From positions 232,968 through 296,967 of the forward strand of contig CAKTFJ010000003.1 in NCBI GenBank assembly GCA_934555825.1: a stretch of DNA of 64,000 nucleotides, given 5' to 3'. This DNA comes from an uncultured Hyphomicrobium sp. (GTDB lineage Bacteria; Pseudomonadota; Alphaproteobacteria; Rhizobiales; Hyphomicrobiaceae). This document shows, one piece after another, positions 1-9,900 of the stretch. Positions within the stretch are counted from its first letter, which is position 1. Each line of letters begins with the position of its first letter. The translations under genes and the position numbers were made by a program. The notes under the pieces were generated by a model. That model was not told the origin of the DNA. It did no database searches and saw only the letters and a program-made list of their open reading frames with translations.

Positions 1-33
1 GCCACCGGGCGTTCTTTTGTTCTGAACAGCGCT

Positions 34-2415
34 TTAGAAGTTCGTCGATGCACCGAAGCGGAAGAACTGCTCTTCGTCGTAGCTCTCTTTCGAAAGAGCC
101 TTCGCGAAGTCCATACGGATCGGGCCGACCGGCGAGTTCCACATGATGCTCGCGCCGATCGATGAGCGGATCGTGGCGTCGTCGGCAAGATCGATCAGTC
201 CAGCCTGATCGAGCCGTTTCGCGCGCTCGTTGGCATTGAACAGCGAACCCGCGTCGGCGAACACAGCGGCCGAGAGGCCCAGATCGTCAGGCACGAACGG
301 CAGCGGGAAGCGAACCTCAGCCGTACCGGCCCAGTACGTCCGGCCGCCAAGAGCATCCTCGCGAGGCGTCGACATATCGCGAGGACCGAAGCCGGCGCGG
401 TCGAAGCCGCGGATCGTTTCGCCACCGCGATAGTAGAGGTCCGTGAGGCGGATATCGTCGCCACCCCAGCCTTCGATATGACCACCGATCAAGCGGCCGA
501 CGAAGGTGATCTTCTCGGTGATCGGATAGTACGCGCGACCTTCCGCGTTGACGCGCACGTACTGCACGTCGCCGCCCAAGCCTGCCATGTCGGTCGCGAC
601 CTGCAGGTAATAGCCGCTGGTCGGCGTGCGCGGATGGTTGCGCTTGTCGTAGGTGAGCGAGGTACCGATCGAGGAGGTAAGAGAGCCTTCGCCCAGATCC
701 GCAACTTCGTCGCGAACGACAAGCGAAACCTGATCGCCCCAACGTTCGTCCACATCCATCGAGCTGTAGTCGATGGTGTAGCCGGTCTGCATCCACAGGT
801 TCTCGGAAAGCGGGAAGCCGAGACGTGCCGTACCGCCCGTACGCTTCGACTCGTAGCCCGTCTCGCGAGCGTAATCGAGTTCCTTGTGGAAGAGGTCGAA
901 GCCGGCTGAGAGGTTACGATCCAGGAAGCGGGGCTCCGTGAACGACAGGTCAACCTGCATGCGCTCCATCGAGCCGGCAAGCCTCAGGCGCAGGAACTGG
1001 CCGTTGCCGAGCAGGTTGCGCTCGCTGATGCTCACGTCGCCGATGACGCCTTCAGAGGTCGAGTAGCCGGCGCCGAACGACAGCTCGCCCGTCGATTGCT
1101 CTTCAAGATCCACGTCGAGGATCACACGGTCCGGCGACGAGCCGGGACGGCGCTTGATATCGACTTTCTTGAAGAAGCCGAGAGCTTCGAGACGCTTTTT
1201 GGCGCGGTCGACCAGCAGCGGATTGAAGGCATCGCCTTCAGCCAGGCGGAACTCGCGGCGGATCACGTGATCCTTCGTACGAAGGTTACCGTTTACGTTG
1301 ATACGCTCAATGTAAACGCGCGGACCTTCGTCGATCAAATAGCTAAGAGCAATCGTGCGCGAAGCCGGATCGGGCGTAGCGCGCGGACGTACGCGAGCGA
1401 AAGCGTAACCCTGCTCGGCGATGAGCAGCGTCAGTCGCTCGGTGCTCTTCTCGATGTCCTGGCCATTATAGATGTCGCCCTGGCGCGTGAGCACCTCACC
1501 GGACAGATAATGAGGATTGACCTCAGGCAGCGAGCTTTCGATCGTGACGTCGCCGAATGCGTAGCGCTCGCCTTCGTCGATTGCGAAGTTAAGGTAGAAG
1601 CCCGAGGCGCTGCGATCGAGTTCCGCGTTGGCTGCAACCACCCGCACGTCAGCGTAGCCGTTCTTGAGGTAGAATTGGCGCAGCAGCTCACGGTCGAGGT
1701 TCATACGGTCCGGATCATAGGTGCTCGTTCCCTTGAGGAAGTCGAACCACCCGGCCTGGGTCGTAGAAATGATGTCGCGGAGCTGAGCGTCGGAGAACGC
1801 GTAGTTGCCGACGAAATTGATGCCCTGAACCTTCGTCGCGCCACCCTCGTTGATTTCGAACACGAGGTTCACGCGGCTCTGTTCGAGCTCGATGATCTTG
1901 GGCTCCACCCAGGCGGTGTAACGGCCTTGGCGGCGGTAGACGTCGAGAATGCGCTGCACGTCGGCTTGCACCCTGGCGCGGGTATAGACGGAGCGCGGCT
2001 TCAGATGCACTTCCGACCGCAGCGTGTCGGTATCGACCTCGCTGTTGCCCTCGAAGGCGACCTGATTGATGACGGGATTCTCGACCACGTAGACCACGAT
2101 GGCGTCGCCCTGGCGATCGATGGAAATGTCGGCGAACAGGCCCGTGGCAAAAAGGGCCTGGATCGAGCGGTCGGCCTTACCGGCGTCATACGCCTCGCCG
2201 ACAGTGAATTGAAGATAGGAGCGAACCGTCTCCGGTTCGACGCGGCGATTTCCTTCAACGCGGATATCGCGAATGGTTTGCGCATGGGCCGGAGCAGAAA
2301 ACGCCACGACATCAATGGTCAGCGCCGCCGGGACCGCAAGCGCGAGCCACAGCATAAAGCGCACGCCATGACGAGGCATGCTCCTCAGTTGAACCCAGAT
2401 CCGTGAGTGCTTCAT
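34..2415 (-). CDS. bamA: Outer membrane protein assembly factor BamA
   Basis: Core outer-membrane subunit of the BAM complex that inserts beta-barrel proteins. The 793-residue product has a signal peptide ending at an AHA-Q type site, then a run of POTRA domains (roughly residues 45-370) and a C-terminal surface-antigen (D15/Omp85) barrel ending in an aromatic F (STNF), as barrels do. The open frame extends to 2589, but I start at 2415 because this Met begins the signal peptide and AAGGCGAGG lies about 10 bases upstream. It follows rseP and dxr in the usual alphaproteobacterial order. The 250 bases before it may hold its own promoter. Identification is firm; the start is likely. Confidence 0.96.
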   Translation of the reverse strand: MKHSRIWVQLRSMPRHGVRFMLWLALAVPAALTIDVVAFSAPAHAQTIRDIRVEGNRRVEPETVRSYLQFTVGEAYDAGKADRSIQALFATGLFADISIDRQGDAIVVYVVENPVINQVAFEGNSEVDTDTLRSEVHLKPRSVYTRARVQADVQRILDVYRRQGRYTAWVEPKIIELEQSRVNLVFEINEGGATKVQGINFVGNYAFSDAQLRDIISTTQAGWFDFLKGTSTYDPDRMNLDRELLRQFYLKNGYADVRVVAANAELDRSASGFYLNFAIDEGERYAFGDVTIESSLPEVNPHYLSGEVLTRQGDIYNGQDIEKSTERLTLLIAEQGYAFARVRPRATPDPASRTIALSYLIDEGPRVYIERINVNGNLRTKDHVIRREFRLAEGDAFNPLLVDRAKKRLEALGFFKKVDIKRRPGSSPDRVILDVDLEEQSTGELSFGAGYSTSEGVIGDVSISERNLLGNGQFLRLRLAGSMERMQVDLSFTEPRFLDRNLSAGFDLFHKELDYARETGYESKRTGGTARLGFPLSENLWMQTGYTIDYSSMDVDERWGDQVSLVVRDEVADLGEGSLTSSIGTSLTYDKRNHPRTPTSGYYLQVATDMAGLGGDVQYVRVNAEGRAYYPITEKITFVGRLIGGHIEGWGGDDIRLTDLYYRGGETIRGFDRAGFGPRDMSTPREDALGGRTYWAGTAEVRFPLPFVPDDLGLSAAVFADAGSLFNANERAKRLDQAGLIDLADDATIRSSIGASIMWNSPVGPIRMDFAKALSKESYDEEQFFRFGASTNF

Positions 2416-2666
2416 GTGCGGATCTGCCTCGCCTTCATGCCGATCCCCCTCGACTTGTGGGACCTGTCGGCGACGGTCCCAAGCCCCGTTTCTTAAGCTG
2501 CTGGATGATCGCAAGGACCCCAACATGAGCGGTCTGAGAAACGCTGCACTCCCCTCCGAGACCCCCAAAGTCTCGAATCGTGCTCCCAAAACCCCTCACT
2601 TCAGGCATTCTTAACAACTGGGTAAGGCACTGGGAAGTGGCAAGTTTACGTCACCCCAGGCAGATT

Positions 2667-4082
2667 CTAGCCGCCGCCAAAAAGCCACCTTTTACCCAGT
2701 CGCATCAGGTCGTTGAGGTTGACGAAGATGATCAAAGTCATCACCAGCGCGATTCCGATTTTGAACCCGATTTCCTGCACACGCTGGCTCAGCGGACGGC
2801 GGCGGATGGCCTCGATCGTGTAAAAGACCAGATGACCGCCGTCGAGCACGGGAATGGGTAGCAAATTCAAGAGGCCGATGTTGGCGGAGATCAGCGCCGT
2901 CAGCCGCAGCAGTGGCTCCCAGCCGTGCTCCACCACGCGCGCCGTCACCTCGGCCAGTAAAATTGGCCCACCGACTTGGTCCGCTGACTGGCGCCCCCAG
3001 AGGATGTCCCCGATTCCCGTGATCGTCTGCACGATGTTGGAGTAGGTCTCCCGGACACCCAGGCGGGCGGCTTCCACAAAAGAAACAGCCACCGGCTCCG
3101 GCCGGTCCTGCGCGACCCCGATACGGCCAACCTGCTTGGTGCTCCCGTCCGGCAGGGCGATTTCCGCCGCCGTCGGGGTCATTTCGAGGGTCCGGGTCTC
3201 GCTGCCGCGCCTGAGTGCCACTGAAAGCGGGCGCCCGGCCGCCGGCTGCACCAGCTCCACCACGTCCCGGAACGAGGAAATCGCCGTGCCGTCGATGCTG
3301 GTGATGACGTCGCCCACCTCAATACCCGCCTTGTCGGCAGCCGAATCCGGCACCACCGCCCCGACCCGCGCTGGCACGTGGCGGCGGACGCCGATGTCGC
3401 CAAGCCGCACGGTCACCCCGAGATCGTCCTTCTCGTCGCGCATGGCCGGGGTCACGGGGAAGGTTAGGCTCTCGCCGTTACGGTCGACCGCGATTTGCAG
3501 CGTCCGACCGCTCGATGTGAGCACCAGCCGCGCAACGTCGTCGAACGTTTCGATCCGCCACCCGTCGATGCGCGTGATCACGTCTCCGGCCCGGAGCCCA
3601 GCCTGTTCTGCCGGCATTCCGGCCACGACTTCGTCCACTTGGGCGGTCACGCGCGAAACGCCGGTCGAAACGTTGAGCGCGGTGTAAATCACTGCTGCCA
3701 GTAGGAAATTCGCGATCGGGCCGGCGGCGACCACCAGAAAGCGCTGCCATACCGGCTTGTCGTGGAACGTGCCGGCACGGGCCGCAGGCGGGACCTCACC
3801 GCTGGCCGTCCCGGGAGAACTTGCAACGTTCGTGTCGTCCAGGAATTTGACGTACCCCCCGAGCGGGATCGCCGCGAACCGCCAGCGCGTCCCTTTCCGG
3901 TCGACGAAGCCCGCAAGCTCCTTGCCGAAGCCGATCGAGAATGTGGTGACGGTGACCCCACACCAGCGCGCCACGAGAAAATGGCCAAGCTCGTGGAAGA
4001 AAACGACCGCACTCAAGACGAACAGGAAGCCGAGGCCTTGGATGGTCCACGTCGAAACCTGACTGAGAAGCCCTTCGATCAT
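2667..4082 (-). CDS. rseP: RseP-type site-2 membrane zinc metalloprotease
   Basis: Inner-membrane intramembrane protease that cleaves transmembrane segments such as those of anti-sigma factors. In 471 residues it shows the zinc motif HELGH in the first membrane segment (about residue 30), two central PDZ domains with VVAGMPAEQAGL and VVPDSAADKAGI substrate-groove motifs, and the second active-site region NLLPIPVLDGGH near the C-terminus, followed by the last membrane segment. Two PDZ domains and this length match RseP rather than short S2P proteins. It sits between dxr and bamA, the standard order, and is probably cotranscribed with dxr. The substrate here is unknown. Confidence 0.95.
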   Translation of the reverse strand: MIEGLLSQVSTWTIQGLGFLFVLSAVVFFHELGHFLVARWCGVTVTTFSIGFGKELAGFVDRKGTRWRFAAIPLGGYVKFLDDTNVASSPGTASGEVPPAARAGTFHDKPVWQRFLVVAAGPIANFLLAAVIYTALNVSTGVSRVTAQVDEVVAGMPAEQAGLRAGDVITRIDGWRIETFDDVARLVLTSSGRTLQIAVDRNGESLTFPVTPAMRDEKDDLGVTVRLGDIGVRRHVPARVGAVVPDSAADKAGIEVGDVITSIDGTAISSFRDVVELVQPAAGRPLSVALRRGSETRTLEMTPTAAEIALPDGSTKQVGRIGVAQDRPEPVAVSFVEAARLGVRETYSNIVQTITGIGDILWGRQSADQVGGPILLAEVTARVVEHGWEPLLRLTALISANIGLLNLLPIPVLDGGHLVFYTIEAIRRRPLSQRVQEIGFKIGIALVMTLIIFVNLNDLMRLGKRWLFGGG

Positions 4083-4171
4083 CCTTGGTCAAATCCTGTT
4101 CGCTGAGACGTTTCGTAGAAATCCTGCGCCTTCCTCGGCCGGGCGAAAGCCTGGCCGGACGCGACGCACCT

Positions 4172-5428
4172 TTAGCCCGGAAGCAGCGTCCGTGCCATGT
4201 TTCGAGCTTCGAGATCGACCGCGAGCACGTCATCCAACGTCTCGACGCCGCCGAGCAGCCCCCGCGTTTCGGCGTTTTCGAGACATGACGCGACCGTGTG
4301 GGCAATATCAAGGAAGCCGATCCGCCGGTCGATAAAGGCCGCAACCGCTATCTCGTTGGCCGCATTCAACACCGCTGGGGCCGCCCCACCACGCCGGAGC
4401 GCATCGGTCGCGATGCCAAGAGCTGGGAAGCGGTCGAGATCCGGGGCCTCGAACGAAAGCGTCTTGAGCGCGAGGAGATCGAGCCGTGAGACCGGCGTCG
4501 GAAGGCGCTCGGGCCAGGAAAGGGCCAGCGCGATAGGCGTGCGCATGTCCGGCTGCGAGAGCTGCGCCATGACCGAGCCGTCTTCGAGCATCACGAGGCA
4601 ATGGACCACGGACTGAGGATGCACGATGGCTTCGAGCTGGTGCGCCTCGACCGGAAACAGATGATAGGCCTCGATCAGTTCGAGGCCCTTGTTCATGAGC
4701 GTCGCCGAATCGATGGTGACCTTTGCCCCCATCGACCAGTTCGGATGCTTGAGCGCCTGCTCGGGCGTGACGCGCTCGAGCGCATGCTTGTCGAGCGTCC
4801 GGAACGGACCGCCCGAAGCAGTCAGCACGATCTTCTCGATCGAGGCGGCCGGAGTCTGGCCGATGGACTGGAACGCACCCGAGTGCTCGCTGTCCACGGG
4901 CAGCAGCTCCGCGCCGGATTGGCGCACATGTTCGAGGAAGATGTCGCCCGCTGAAACGAGGCATTCCTTGTTGGCGAGTGCGACCCGCCGACCCTGCCGC
5001 GCGGCGGCGAACGTCGGCTTGAGGCCCGCCGCGCCCACAATGGCAGCCATCACGCAATCGGCAGGTTCGAGGGCTGCGGCCTCAACAGCATCAGGCCCCG
5101 CGGCTACATGAATACCTGTGCCCGCAAGATAAGATTTGAGATCGTCGTAATGGGCCGGATCACCGATCACGGCGAGCTGGGCGCGATGAGCGACGGCGAG
5201 TTCGGCAAGACGCGCCGCATTGCACTGCGCGGTGAGCGCCACGATCTCGAAGCGTTCGGGGTGCCGGCCGACCAGATCCAACGTGTTTGTCCCGATCGAG
5301 CCGGTCGCACCGAGCACCGACAGACGCTGCGGCGCCTGCGCGCTGGTAGCATGCCGAGCCTCCGCACGCGCTTCGGCAGTCTCGGTCTCGAATGCCGAAG
5401 CGCGCGATACGGGAGCCGCGTGCGCCAT
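4172..5428 (-). CDS. dxr: 1-deoxy-D-xylulose 5-phosphate reductoisomerase
   Basis: Second enzyme of the MEP isoprenoid pathway; converts DXP to MEP using NADPH in the cytoplasm. The 418-residue product has a variable N-terminal tail, then GATGSIGTNTLD (NADPH-binding Rossmann loop), the metal/substrate region PVDSEHSG, the flexible loop ASGGPFR and NWSMGAKVTIDSATLMNKGLE. Three in-frame Met codons are close together; I choose the third because GGAG lies 9 bases upstream of it (alternatives at 5443 and 5437). It lies between cdsA and rseP, and uppS a little upstream uses the isoprenoids made by this pathway. Confidence 0.95.
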   Translation of the reverse strand: MAHAAPVSRASAFETETAEARAEARHATSAQAPQRLSVLGATGSIGTNTLDLVGRHPERFEIVALTAQCNAARLAELAVAHRAQLAVIGDPAHYDDLKSYLAGTGIHVAAGPDAVEAAALEPADCVMAAIVGAAGLKPTFAAARQGRRVALANKECLVSAGDIFLEHVRQSGAELLPVDSEHSGAFQSIGQTPAASIEKIVLTASGGPFRTLDKHALERVTPEQALKHPNWSMGAKVTIDSATLMNKGLELIEAYHLFPVEAHQLEAIVHPQSVVHCLVMLEDGSVMAQLSQPDMRTPIALALSWPERLPTPVSRLDLLALKTLSFEAPDLDRFPALGIATDALRRGGAAPAVLNAANEIAVAAFIDRRIGFLDIAHTVASCLENAETRGLLGGVETLDDVLAVDLEARNMARTLLPG

Positions 5429-5569
5429 GCCTGACATCTCCATTCCCCGACGCCGTACAAGCCGAGCCTAGGAATGGCGGCCGTCGCGACAGGTTCGAGG
5501 CGCTTTATGCGCCATATCGTGGGTCTGAGCCAGCTCGGGAGCATTTCAGCACCGAGCGGCTCGCGAAGT

Positions 5570-6454
5570 TTATCCTCGTGCCGAGAAGAGACCGGCGAAG
5601 AGCGCGTCGGCAGGGGCTTTCGGGTCGAGGAACAAGAGCACGAGAGCGAGCAGCACCGCCACCGGCACCAGCCCGTCCACCCGGTCCATAAAGCCACCGT
5701 GCCCTGGCAAGAGGCCGCTCGCGTCCTTCAGGTGAAAGGCGCGTTTGAGTGAAGATTCTGCGAGATCGCCCGCCTGCGCTACGAGACCCATCGCAACACC
5801 GGCGACCGCGAGCGGCAGCACTGGCGCACCGATAGCGTAGGCGAACGCGCCAGCGGTAAGTCCGGCCGCGCTGATCCCGCCGAGAAGGCCGCTCCACGTC
5901 TTTTTCGGAGAGATCGAGGGGGCAAGCCGAGGCCCGCCAATCGAGCGACCTGCGAAATAGGCCGCCGTGTCGGTCGCCGCTACGACAAGAAAAATGAAAA
6001 GAACGGCGTAGAATCCCATCGGCTCGTTCGAGCGCAGCCAAATCAGCGCCACGGCCGGGAGCCCGGCATAGAGCACGCCTGCCGCCGAGAGCATCGGACG
6101 CGCTCCGAATTCGAGGGCCAGAACGATGATGGTGCCGATCAAGAGGATCGCGACGCCGAGCGCTGCAAACCCGAAGGCGGCAAGGCCGATGGCGCCAACC
6201 GCTGCGGCGAACTGGATGGCAAGCGTCAGGTCGATGCCGCGGCCCCTTACGACGTGCGCCCACTCCCAGCTCAGGATGAGCGCCACCACGAGCACGAGGG
6301 CTGCGAAAGGTAAGGCCCCCGCCCAGGCGAGCCCGAAGGAAACGGCCGCCAGCACAAGTGCGCTGACGATCCTGAGACCCAGTTCGGTTTTTGCGCCCGA
6401 GGATGCCGCGACGGCAGGCTCGGGTTCGGCCCGGCGGGTGTCGTCCTCGTTCAT
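5570..6454 (-). CDS. cdsA: Phosphatidate cytidylyltransferase (CDP-diglyceride synthase)
   Basis: Membrane enzyme making CDP-diacylglycerol from phosphatidic acid and CTP, the branch point for phospholipids. The 294-residue product is almost wholly hydrophobic, with about eight membrane segments after a charged N-terminal tail. The family signature is intact near the C-terminus: SSLKRAFHLKD, then HGGFMDRVD. I start at 6454 rather than at the frame opening at 6514 because GAGGATC lies just upstream and this leaves 10 bases after the uppS stop. It is the middle of the frr-uppS-cdsA-dxr run. Confidence 0.95.
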   Translation of the reverse strand: MNEDDTRRAEPEPAVAASSGAKTELGLRIVSALVLAAVSFGLAWAGALPFAALVLVVALILSWEWAHVVRGRGIDLTLAIQFAAAVGAIGLAAFGFAALGVAILLIGTIIVLALEFGARPMLSAAGVLYAGLPAVALIWLRSNEPMGFYAVLFIFLVVAATDTAAYFAGRSIGGPRLAPSISPKKTWSGLLGGISAAGLTAGAFAYAIGAPVLPLAVAGVAMGLVAQAGDLAESSLKRAFHLKDASGLLPGHGGFMDRVDGLVPVAVLLALVLLFLDPKAPADALFAGLFSARG

Positions 6455-6464
6455 CGGCCGATCC

Positions 6465-7223
6465 TCAGGCCGTGGATTGGCGCGGTAGGCCACCGAAACG
6501 GCGTTCGCGCGCACTGTACTGGGAGATTGCCTCGACGAGCAGCTCGCGGCCGAAATCCGGCCAATACGCGTCGAGGAAGACGAGTTCTGTATAGGCCGAC
6601 TGCCAGAGAAGGAAGTTCGAGAGCCGCCGCTCTCCGCTGGTGCGGATCAGCATGTCGGGGTCCGGAAGATCGCCAGTATCGAGCGCGAACCGGAAGTGAT
6701 TCGCCGTGATTTCGGAAGGCGCGAGGCGTCCCGCCGCAACGTCCTCGGCAAGCCGCTGTGCCGCACGCGTGATTTCGTTACGCGACCCGTAGTTGAACGC
6801 GATCGTGAGCGTGAGGCGTGTGTTATCGCGCGTGAGGTCGCACGCTTCGTCCATCAACGCCAGCATCTCGTGGTCGACGTTGGTACGCTCGCCGATCACG
6901 AGGATTTTGACGTTGTTTTGATGCAGCTCTGCGAGGTCGCCGCGGATGAACCTCTTCATGAGCCCCATCAGGTGATCGATCTCGTCCTTGGGCCGCGACC
7001 AGTTCTCGGACGAGAAGCTGTAGAGCGTGAGGCAGGGGATCGAAAGCTCGATGGCGGCTTTGACCGTCCGGCGCACGGCCTCCACGCCTGCCTTGTGTCC
7101 GGCGGCACGAGGCAATCCGCGTTCTGCCGCCCACCGGCCGTTGCCGTCCATGATGATGGCGACGTGGCGCGGGACGGGCGCCGCGCTGACTATCCCGTCT
7201 GAGGGTTTCGATCTGTCGGCCAC
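6465..7223 (-). CDS. uppS: Isoprenyl (undecaprenyl) diphosphate synthase
   Basis: Cis-prenyltransferase that makes the C55 lipid carrier precursor for peptidoglycan and other glycans. In 252 residues it has the N-terminal catalytic motif [10 protein letters not shown] (Asp is catalytic), the SSENW region and the C-terminal RTSGE...LSNFLLWQ signature. The start is a GTG with only a weak GAGAT upstream; no better start precedes the conserved block. The stop is 10 bases before cdsA, which suggests cotranscription and coupled translation. Confidence 0.95.
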   Translation of the reverse strand: MADRSKPSDGIVSAAPVPRHVAIIMDGNGRWAAERGLPRAAGHKAGVEAVRRTVKAAIELSIPCLTLYSFSSENWSRPKDEIDHLMGLMKRFIRGDLAELHQNNVKILVIGERTNVDHEMLALMDEACDLTRDNTRLTLTIAFNYGSRNEITRAAQRLAEDVAAGRLAPSEITANHFRFALDTGDLPDPDMLIRTSGERRLSNFLLWQSAYTELVFLDAYWPDFGRELLVEAISQYSARERRFGGLPRQSTA

Positions 7224-7303
7224 GGGATCTCGGCGAGTTGTTGCGGCTGGCGTGCACGGAATATCGGTACGGAAATCATTCTAAATCGCAAAGTCGATCT
7301 CGC

Positions 7304-7867
7304 CTAAACCTTTTGGATTTCAGCGTCCTTCGCGGCGAGCGTCTGATCGATCTCCTTGATCAGCTTGTCCGTAAGCTCCTGCACCTTTGCGGAATTCTTA
7401 TGTTGCTCGTCCTCGCCCATCTTGCCGTCTTTCTCGAGCTTCTTCAGAAGCTCCATGCCCTCTCGGCGCACGTTGCGCACGGCCACTCGGTGGTTCTCGG
7501 CATATTTGTGGGCCTGCTTGGCGAGTTCCTGGCGCCGCTCGGCGGTGGGCGCGGGGATGGGAAGCCGGAGCGTGGTGCCGTCGATGATCGGGTTCACGCC
7601 GAGATTGGACTCCCGGATGCCCTTTTCCACCGCCGACACGTTGGACTTGTCCCAGACCTGCACCGAGATCATGCGCGGTTCCGGAACGGTGACGGTCGCC
7701 ACCTGATTGAGCGGCATGCGCGATCCGTAAACGGTCACCTGAACGGGATCGAGCAGATGTGCGCTTGCGCGCCCGGTCCGCAGACCGGCAAGCTCACGCT
7801 TCAGAGCCTCGAGCGAGGCACGCATCCGCTTCTCGATTTCTGCGGGATCGAACGTTGTGAGCGACAC
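7304..7867 (-). CDS. frr: Ribosome recycling factor
   Basis: Splits post-termination ribosomes together with EF-G. The open frame is longer (to 7933), but the GTG at 7867 has AAGGAGA about 9 bases upstream and gives the family's usual 187 residues, so I use it. The product shows the conserved helical arms: LRTGRAS, YGSRMPLNQVATV, RDGTTLRLPIP-like strand and VRNVRREGMELLKKLEKDG. It lies between pyrH and uppS as in most proteobacteria. Confidence 0.96.
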   Translation of the reverse strand: MSLTTFDPAEIEKRMRASLEALKRELAGLRTGRASAHLLDPVQVTVYGSRMPLNQVATVTVPEPRMISVQVWDKSNVSAVEKGIRESNLGVNPIIDGTTLRLPIPAPTAERRQELAKQAHKYAENHRVAVRNVRREGMELLKKLEKDGKMGEDEQHKNSAKVQELTDKLIKEIDQTLAAKDAEIQKV

Positions 7868-7971
7868 TGGGCTCGTCTCCTTCTTGTCTCGTCGCGGTAG
7901 CCGTGGCATCCGCGCCCAGGAATCGACCGCCAAGATCGACCGGATTTGGGGGGAGCCGCCGCGTCCAGAAT

Positions 7972-8700
7972 TTAGCCGTGGATCACGGTAGCCCGGGCCG
8001 TACCCCGCAGCACTTTGATCAGATTCCCCGGCTCATCGATGGAAAACACAATTACCGGAAGATGATTGTCCCGGGCAAGCGCGATTGCCGCTCCATCCAT
8101 CACGCGCAGATCCTTAGCCAGAACGTCAGAGTAGCTGAGCCGGTCGTAGCGCTGGGCGGCCGGGTCCTTTTTCGGGTCTGCTGAATAAACGCCGTCCACC
8201 TGCGTTGCCTTCGCGACCGCATCACACCCCATTTCGATGGCGCGTAACGTCGCCGCCGTATCTGTGGTGAAGAAGGGGTTACCGGTGCCGGCAGCGAAAA
8301 TGACGATCCGCTTGCGTTCGAGGTGATAAAGCGCGCGATGGCGGACATAGGGCTCGCAGACTGTCGGCATCGTGATGGCCGAGAGTACGCGGGCAGGAGC
8401 ACCGGCCGCTTCGAGCGCGCTCTGGAGGGCGAGGGCATTCATCACCGTGGCCAGCATGCCCATGTAGTCGGCGGTGGCCCGGTCCATGCCGCGTGCCGCG
8501 CCTTGAAGCCCGCGGAAGATATTACCCCCTCCGACGACGACGGACACTTCGCATCCTTCTGCGAGAGCCCCGGCAAGGTCGGCCGCCAGACGGTCGACCA
8601 CAGCCGTATCGAGGCCGTAGCCGTTCTGCCCCATGAGCGCTTCGCCTGAGAGCTTGACGAGCAGCCGTTTGTACTTCAGCGCTCCGTCCCCCGCCGTCAT
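7972..8700 (-). CDS. pyrH: UMP kinase
   Basis: Hexameric bacterial UMP kinase of the amino-acid-kinase fold, making UDP in pyrimidine synthesis. The 242-residue product shows [12 protein letters not shown] at the N-terminus, [11 protein letters not shown], the [18 protein letters not shown] helix and [13 protein letters not shown], all typical. A GTG at 8727 opens the frame earlier, but the ATG at 8700 has GGACGGAG just upstream and is preferred. It is separated from tsf by a terminator hairpin, so it probably has its own promoter for the downstream frr-uppS-cdsA run. Confidence 0.95.
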   Translation of the reverse strand: MTAGDGALKYKRLLVKLSGEALMGQNGYGLDTAVVDRLAADLAGALAEGCEVSVVVGGGNIFRGLQGAARGMDRATADYMGMLATVMNALALQSALEAAGAPARVLSAITMPTVCEPYVRHRALYHLERKRIVIFAAGTGNPFFTTDTAATLRAIEMGCDAVAKATQVDGVYSADPKKDPAAQRYDRLSYSDVLAKDLRVMDGAAIALARDNHLPVIVFSIDEPGNLIKVLRGTARATVIHG

Positions 8701-8786
8701 GCTGGTCTCCGTCCTAATTGTCGTCACGTCTGCAATCGTTCGCCGTAGGCATCGGCCGGCACTTTGCCCTGCCGGCGCGGCTGTGG

Positions 8787-8816
8787 CAAAAAAAAGCCGG
8801 CGATTTCGCCGGCTTT
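8787..8816 (-). terminator. Intrinsic terminator after rpsB-tsf
   Basis: Read on the minus strand: a perfect GCCGGCG / CGCCGGC stem with extra A-T closing pairs, a 4-base AAAT loop and then a run of eight T. It lies just past the tsf stop, so it should end the rpsB-tsf transcript and insulate pyrH. Confidence 0.85.
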
Positions 8817-8829
8817 TTCCCGTCTAGCC

Positions 8830-9780
8830 TTACTGTTTTGCTGCGCCCATCGTTTTGGCGACTTCGGCGGCGAAATCTTCTTCTTTCTTCTCGATGCCTT
8901 CGCCGAGCTGATAGCGCACGAAAGCCGCGACCTTGACCGGAGCGCCGACGTCCGCTTCCGCCTGCTTCAGGATTTCCGCAACCGTCGCCTTGCCGTCGAT
9001 CACGAACACCTGCTTGAGCAGCACCGCCTGGTTGACGAACTCCTTCTGCAGGCGGCCTTCGCCGGCCTTGAGCAGGATCTCGTCCGACTTGCCGGCGTTC
9101 TTGGGCTCGGCCTTGGCCTGTTCCAGATAGATCGCCCGCTCACGGTCCATCGCTTCTTGCGAAAGATCCTCGACGTTGACGACCTGCGGGCTCGAAGCCG
9201 CGATGTGCATCGCAATCTGCCGGCCGAGCGCCATCAGCTTATCCGTGTCGCCCGCACTTTCGAGCGCGACGAGCACGCCGATCTTGCCGAGGCCGTCGGC
9301 GGCCTTGCTGTGAACGTAGTCGGCAACGACGCCGTCGTTGACGACAAGCGAAGCCGTGCGGCGCACGGCCATGTTCTCGCCGATGGTGGCGATCGCTTCC
9401 TTCATCCGGTCGTCGACCGTGCCCTTGCCGCCGGGATAAGCCGCGGTGAGAAGCTTCTGGAGATCGCCTCCGGCATCGGCGGCGAGGCCGGCGATCGTCT
9501 GGACGAGCTCCTGGAATTCCGCGTTACGGGCGACGAAGTCGGTCTCGGAGTTGACCTCGACGACGGCGCCCGACTTGACCTTAGAGATCACGCCGATCAG
9601 GCCCTGTGCGGCGATGCGGTCCGATTTCTTGGCGGCTTTTGCGAGCCCCTTCTTGCGCAGGAGGTCGATTGCGGCCTCCATGTCGCCGTTTGTCTCGGTC
9701 AGCGCCTGCTTGCAATCCATCATGCCGGCGCCGGTCTTGTCGCGCAGCTCTTTGACCAGTGCGGCTGAAATCGTGCTCAT
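8830..9780 (-). CDS. tsf: Translation elongation factor Ts
   Basis: Guanine-nucleotide exchange factor for EF-Tu. The product of 316 residues has the N-terminal UBA-like domain with the signature LRDKTGAGMMDCKQAL, then two core subdomains including SETDFVARN and VALESAGDT-type strands. A strong AAGGAGA lies 6 bases before the ATG. It follows rpsB by about 120 bases and precedes a clear terminator, the normal two-gene transcript. Confidence 0.97.
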   Translation of the reverse strand: MSTISAALVKELRDKTGAGMMDCKQALTETNGDMEAAIDLLRKKGLAKAAKKSDRIAAQGLIGVISKVKSGAVVEVNSETDFVARNAEFQELVQTIAGLAADAGGDLQKLLTAAYPGGKGTVDDRMKEAIATIGENMAVRRTASLVVNDGVVADYVHSKAADGLGKIGVLVALESAGDTDKLMALGRQIAMHIAASSPQVVNVEDLSQEAMDRERAIYLEQAKAEPKNAGKSDEILLKAGEGRLQKEFVNQAVLLKQVFVIDGKATVAEILKQAEADVGAPVKVAAFVRYQLGEGIEKKEEDFAAEVAKTMGAAKQ

Positions 9781-9900
9781 GAGTCTCCTTTCGCGCTTCA
9801 GCGAAGCGTCGTGTCCATGGGGCGGAAAACGGATACGTGATCCGTCCGCAGTGGGAGGCCAGCGCCGAAGCGGGCGGGATAACCCGCCCGCTCTGAGGAG

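Noticed and set aside
1096..2406. Long open frame (436 codons) on the plus strand
   Set aside because: It lies wholly opposite bamA, has no family features and results from high GC content and codon bias of the real gene.
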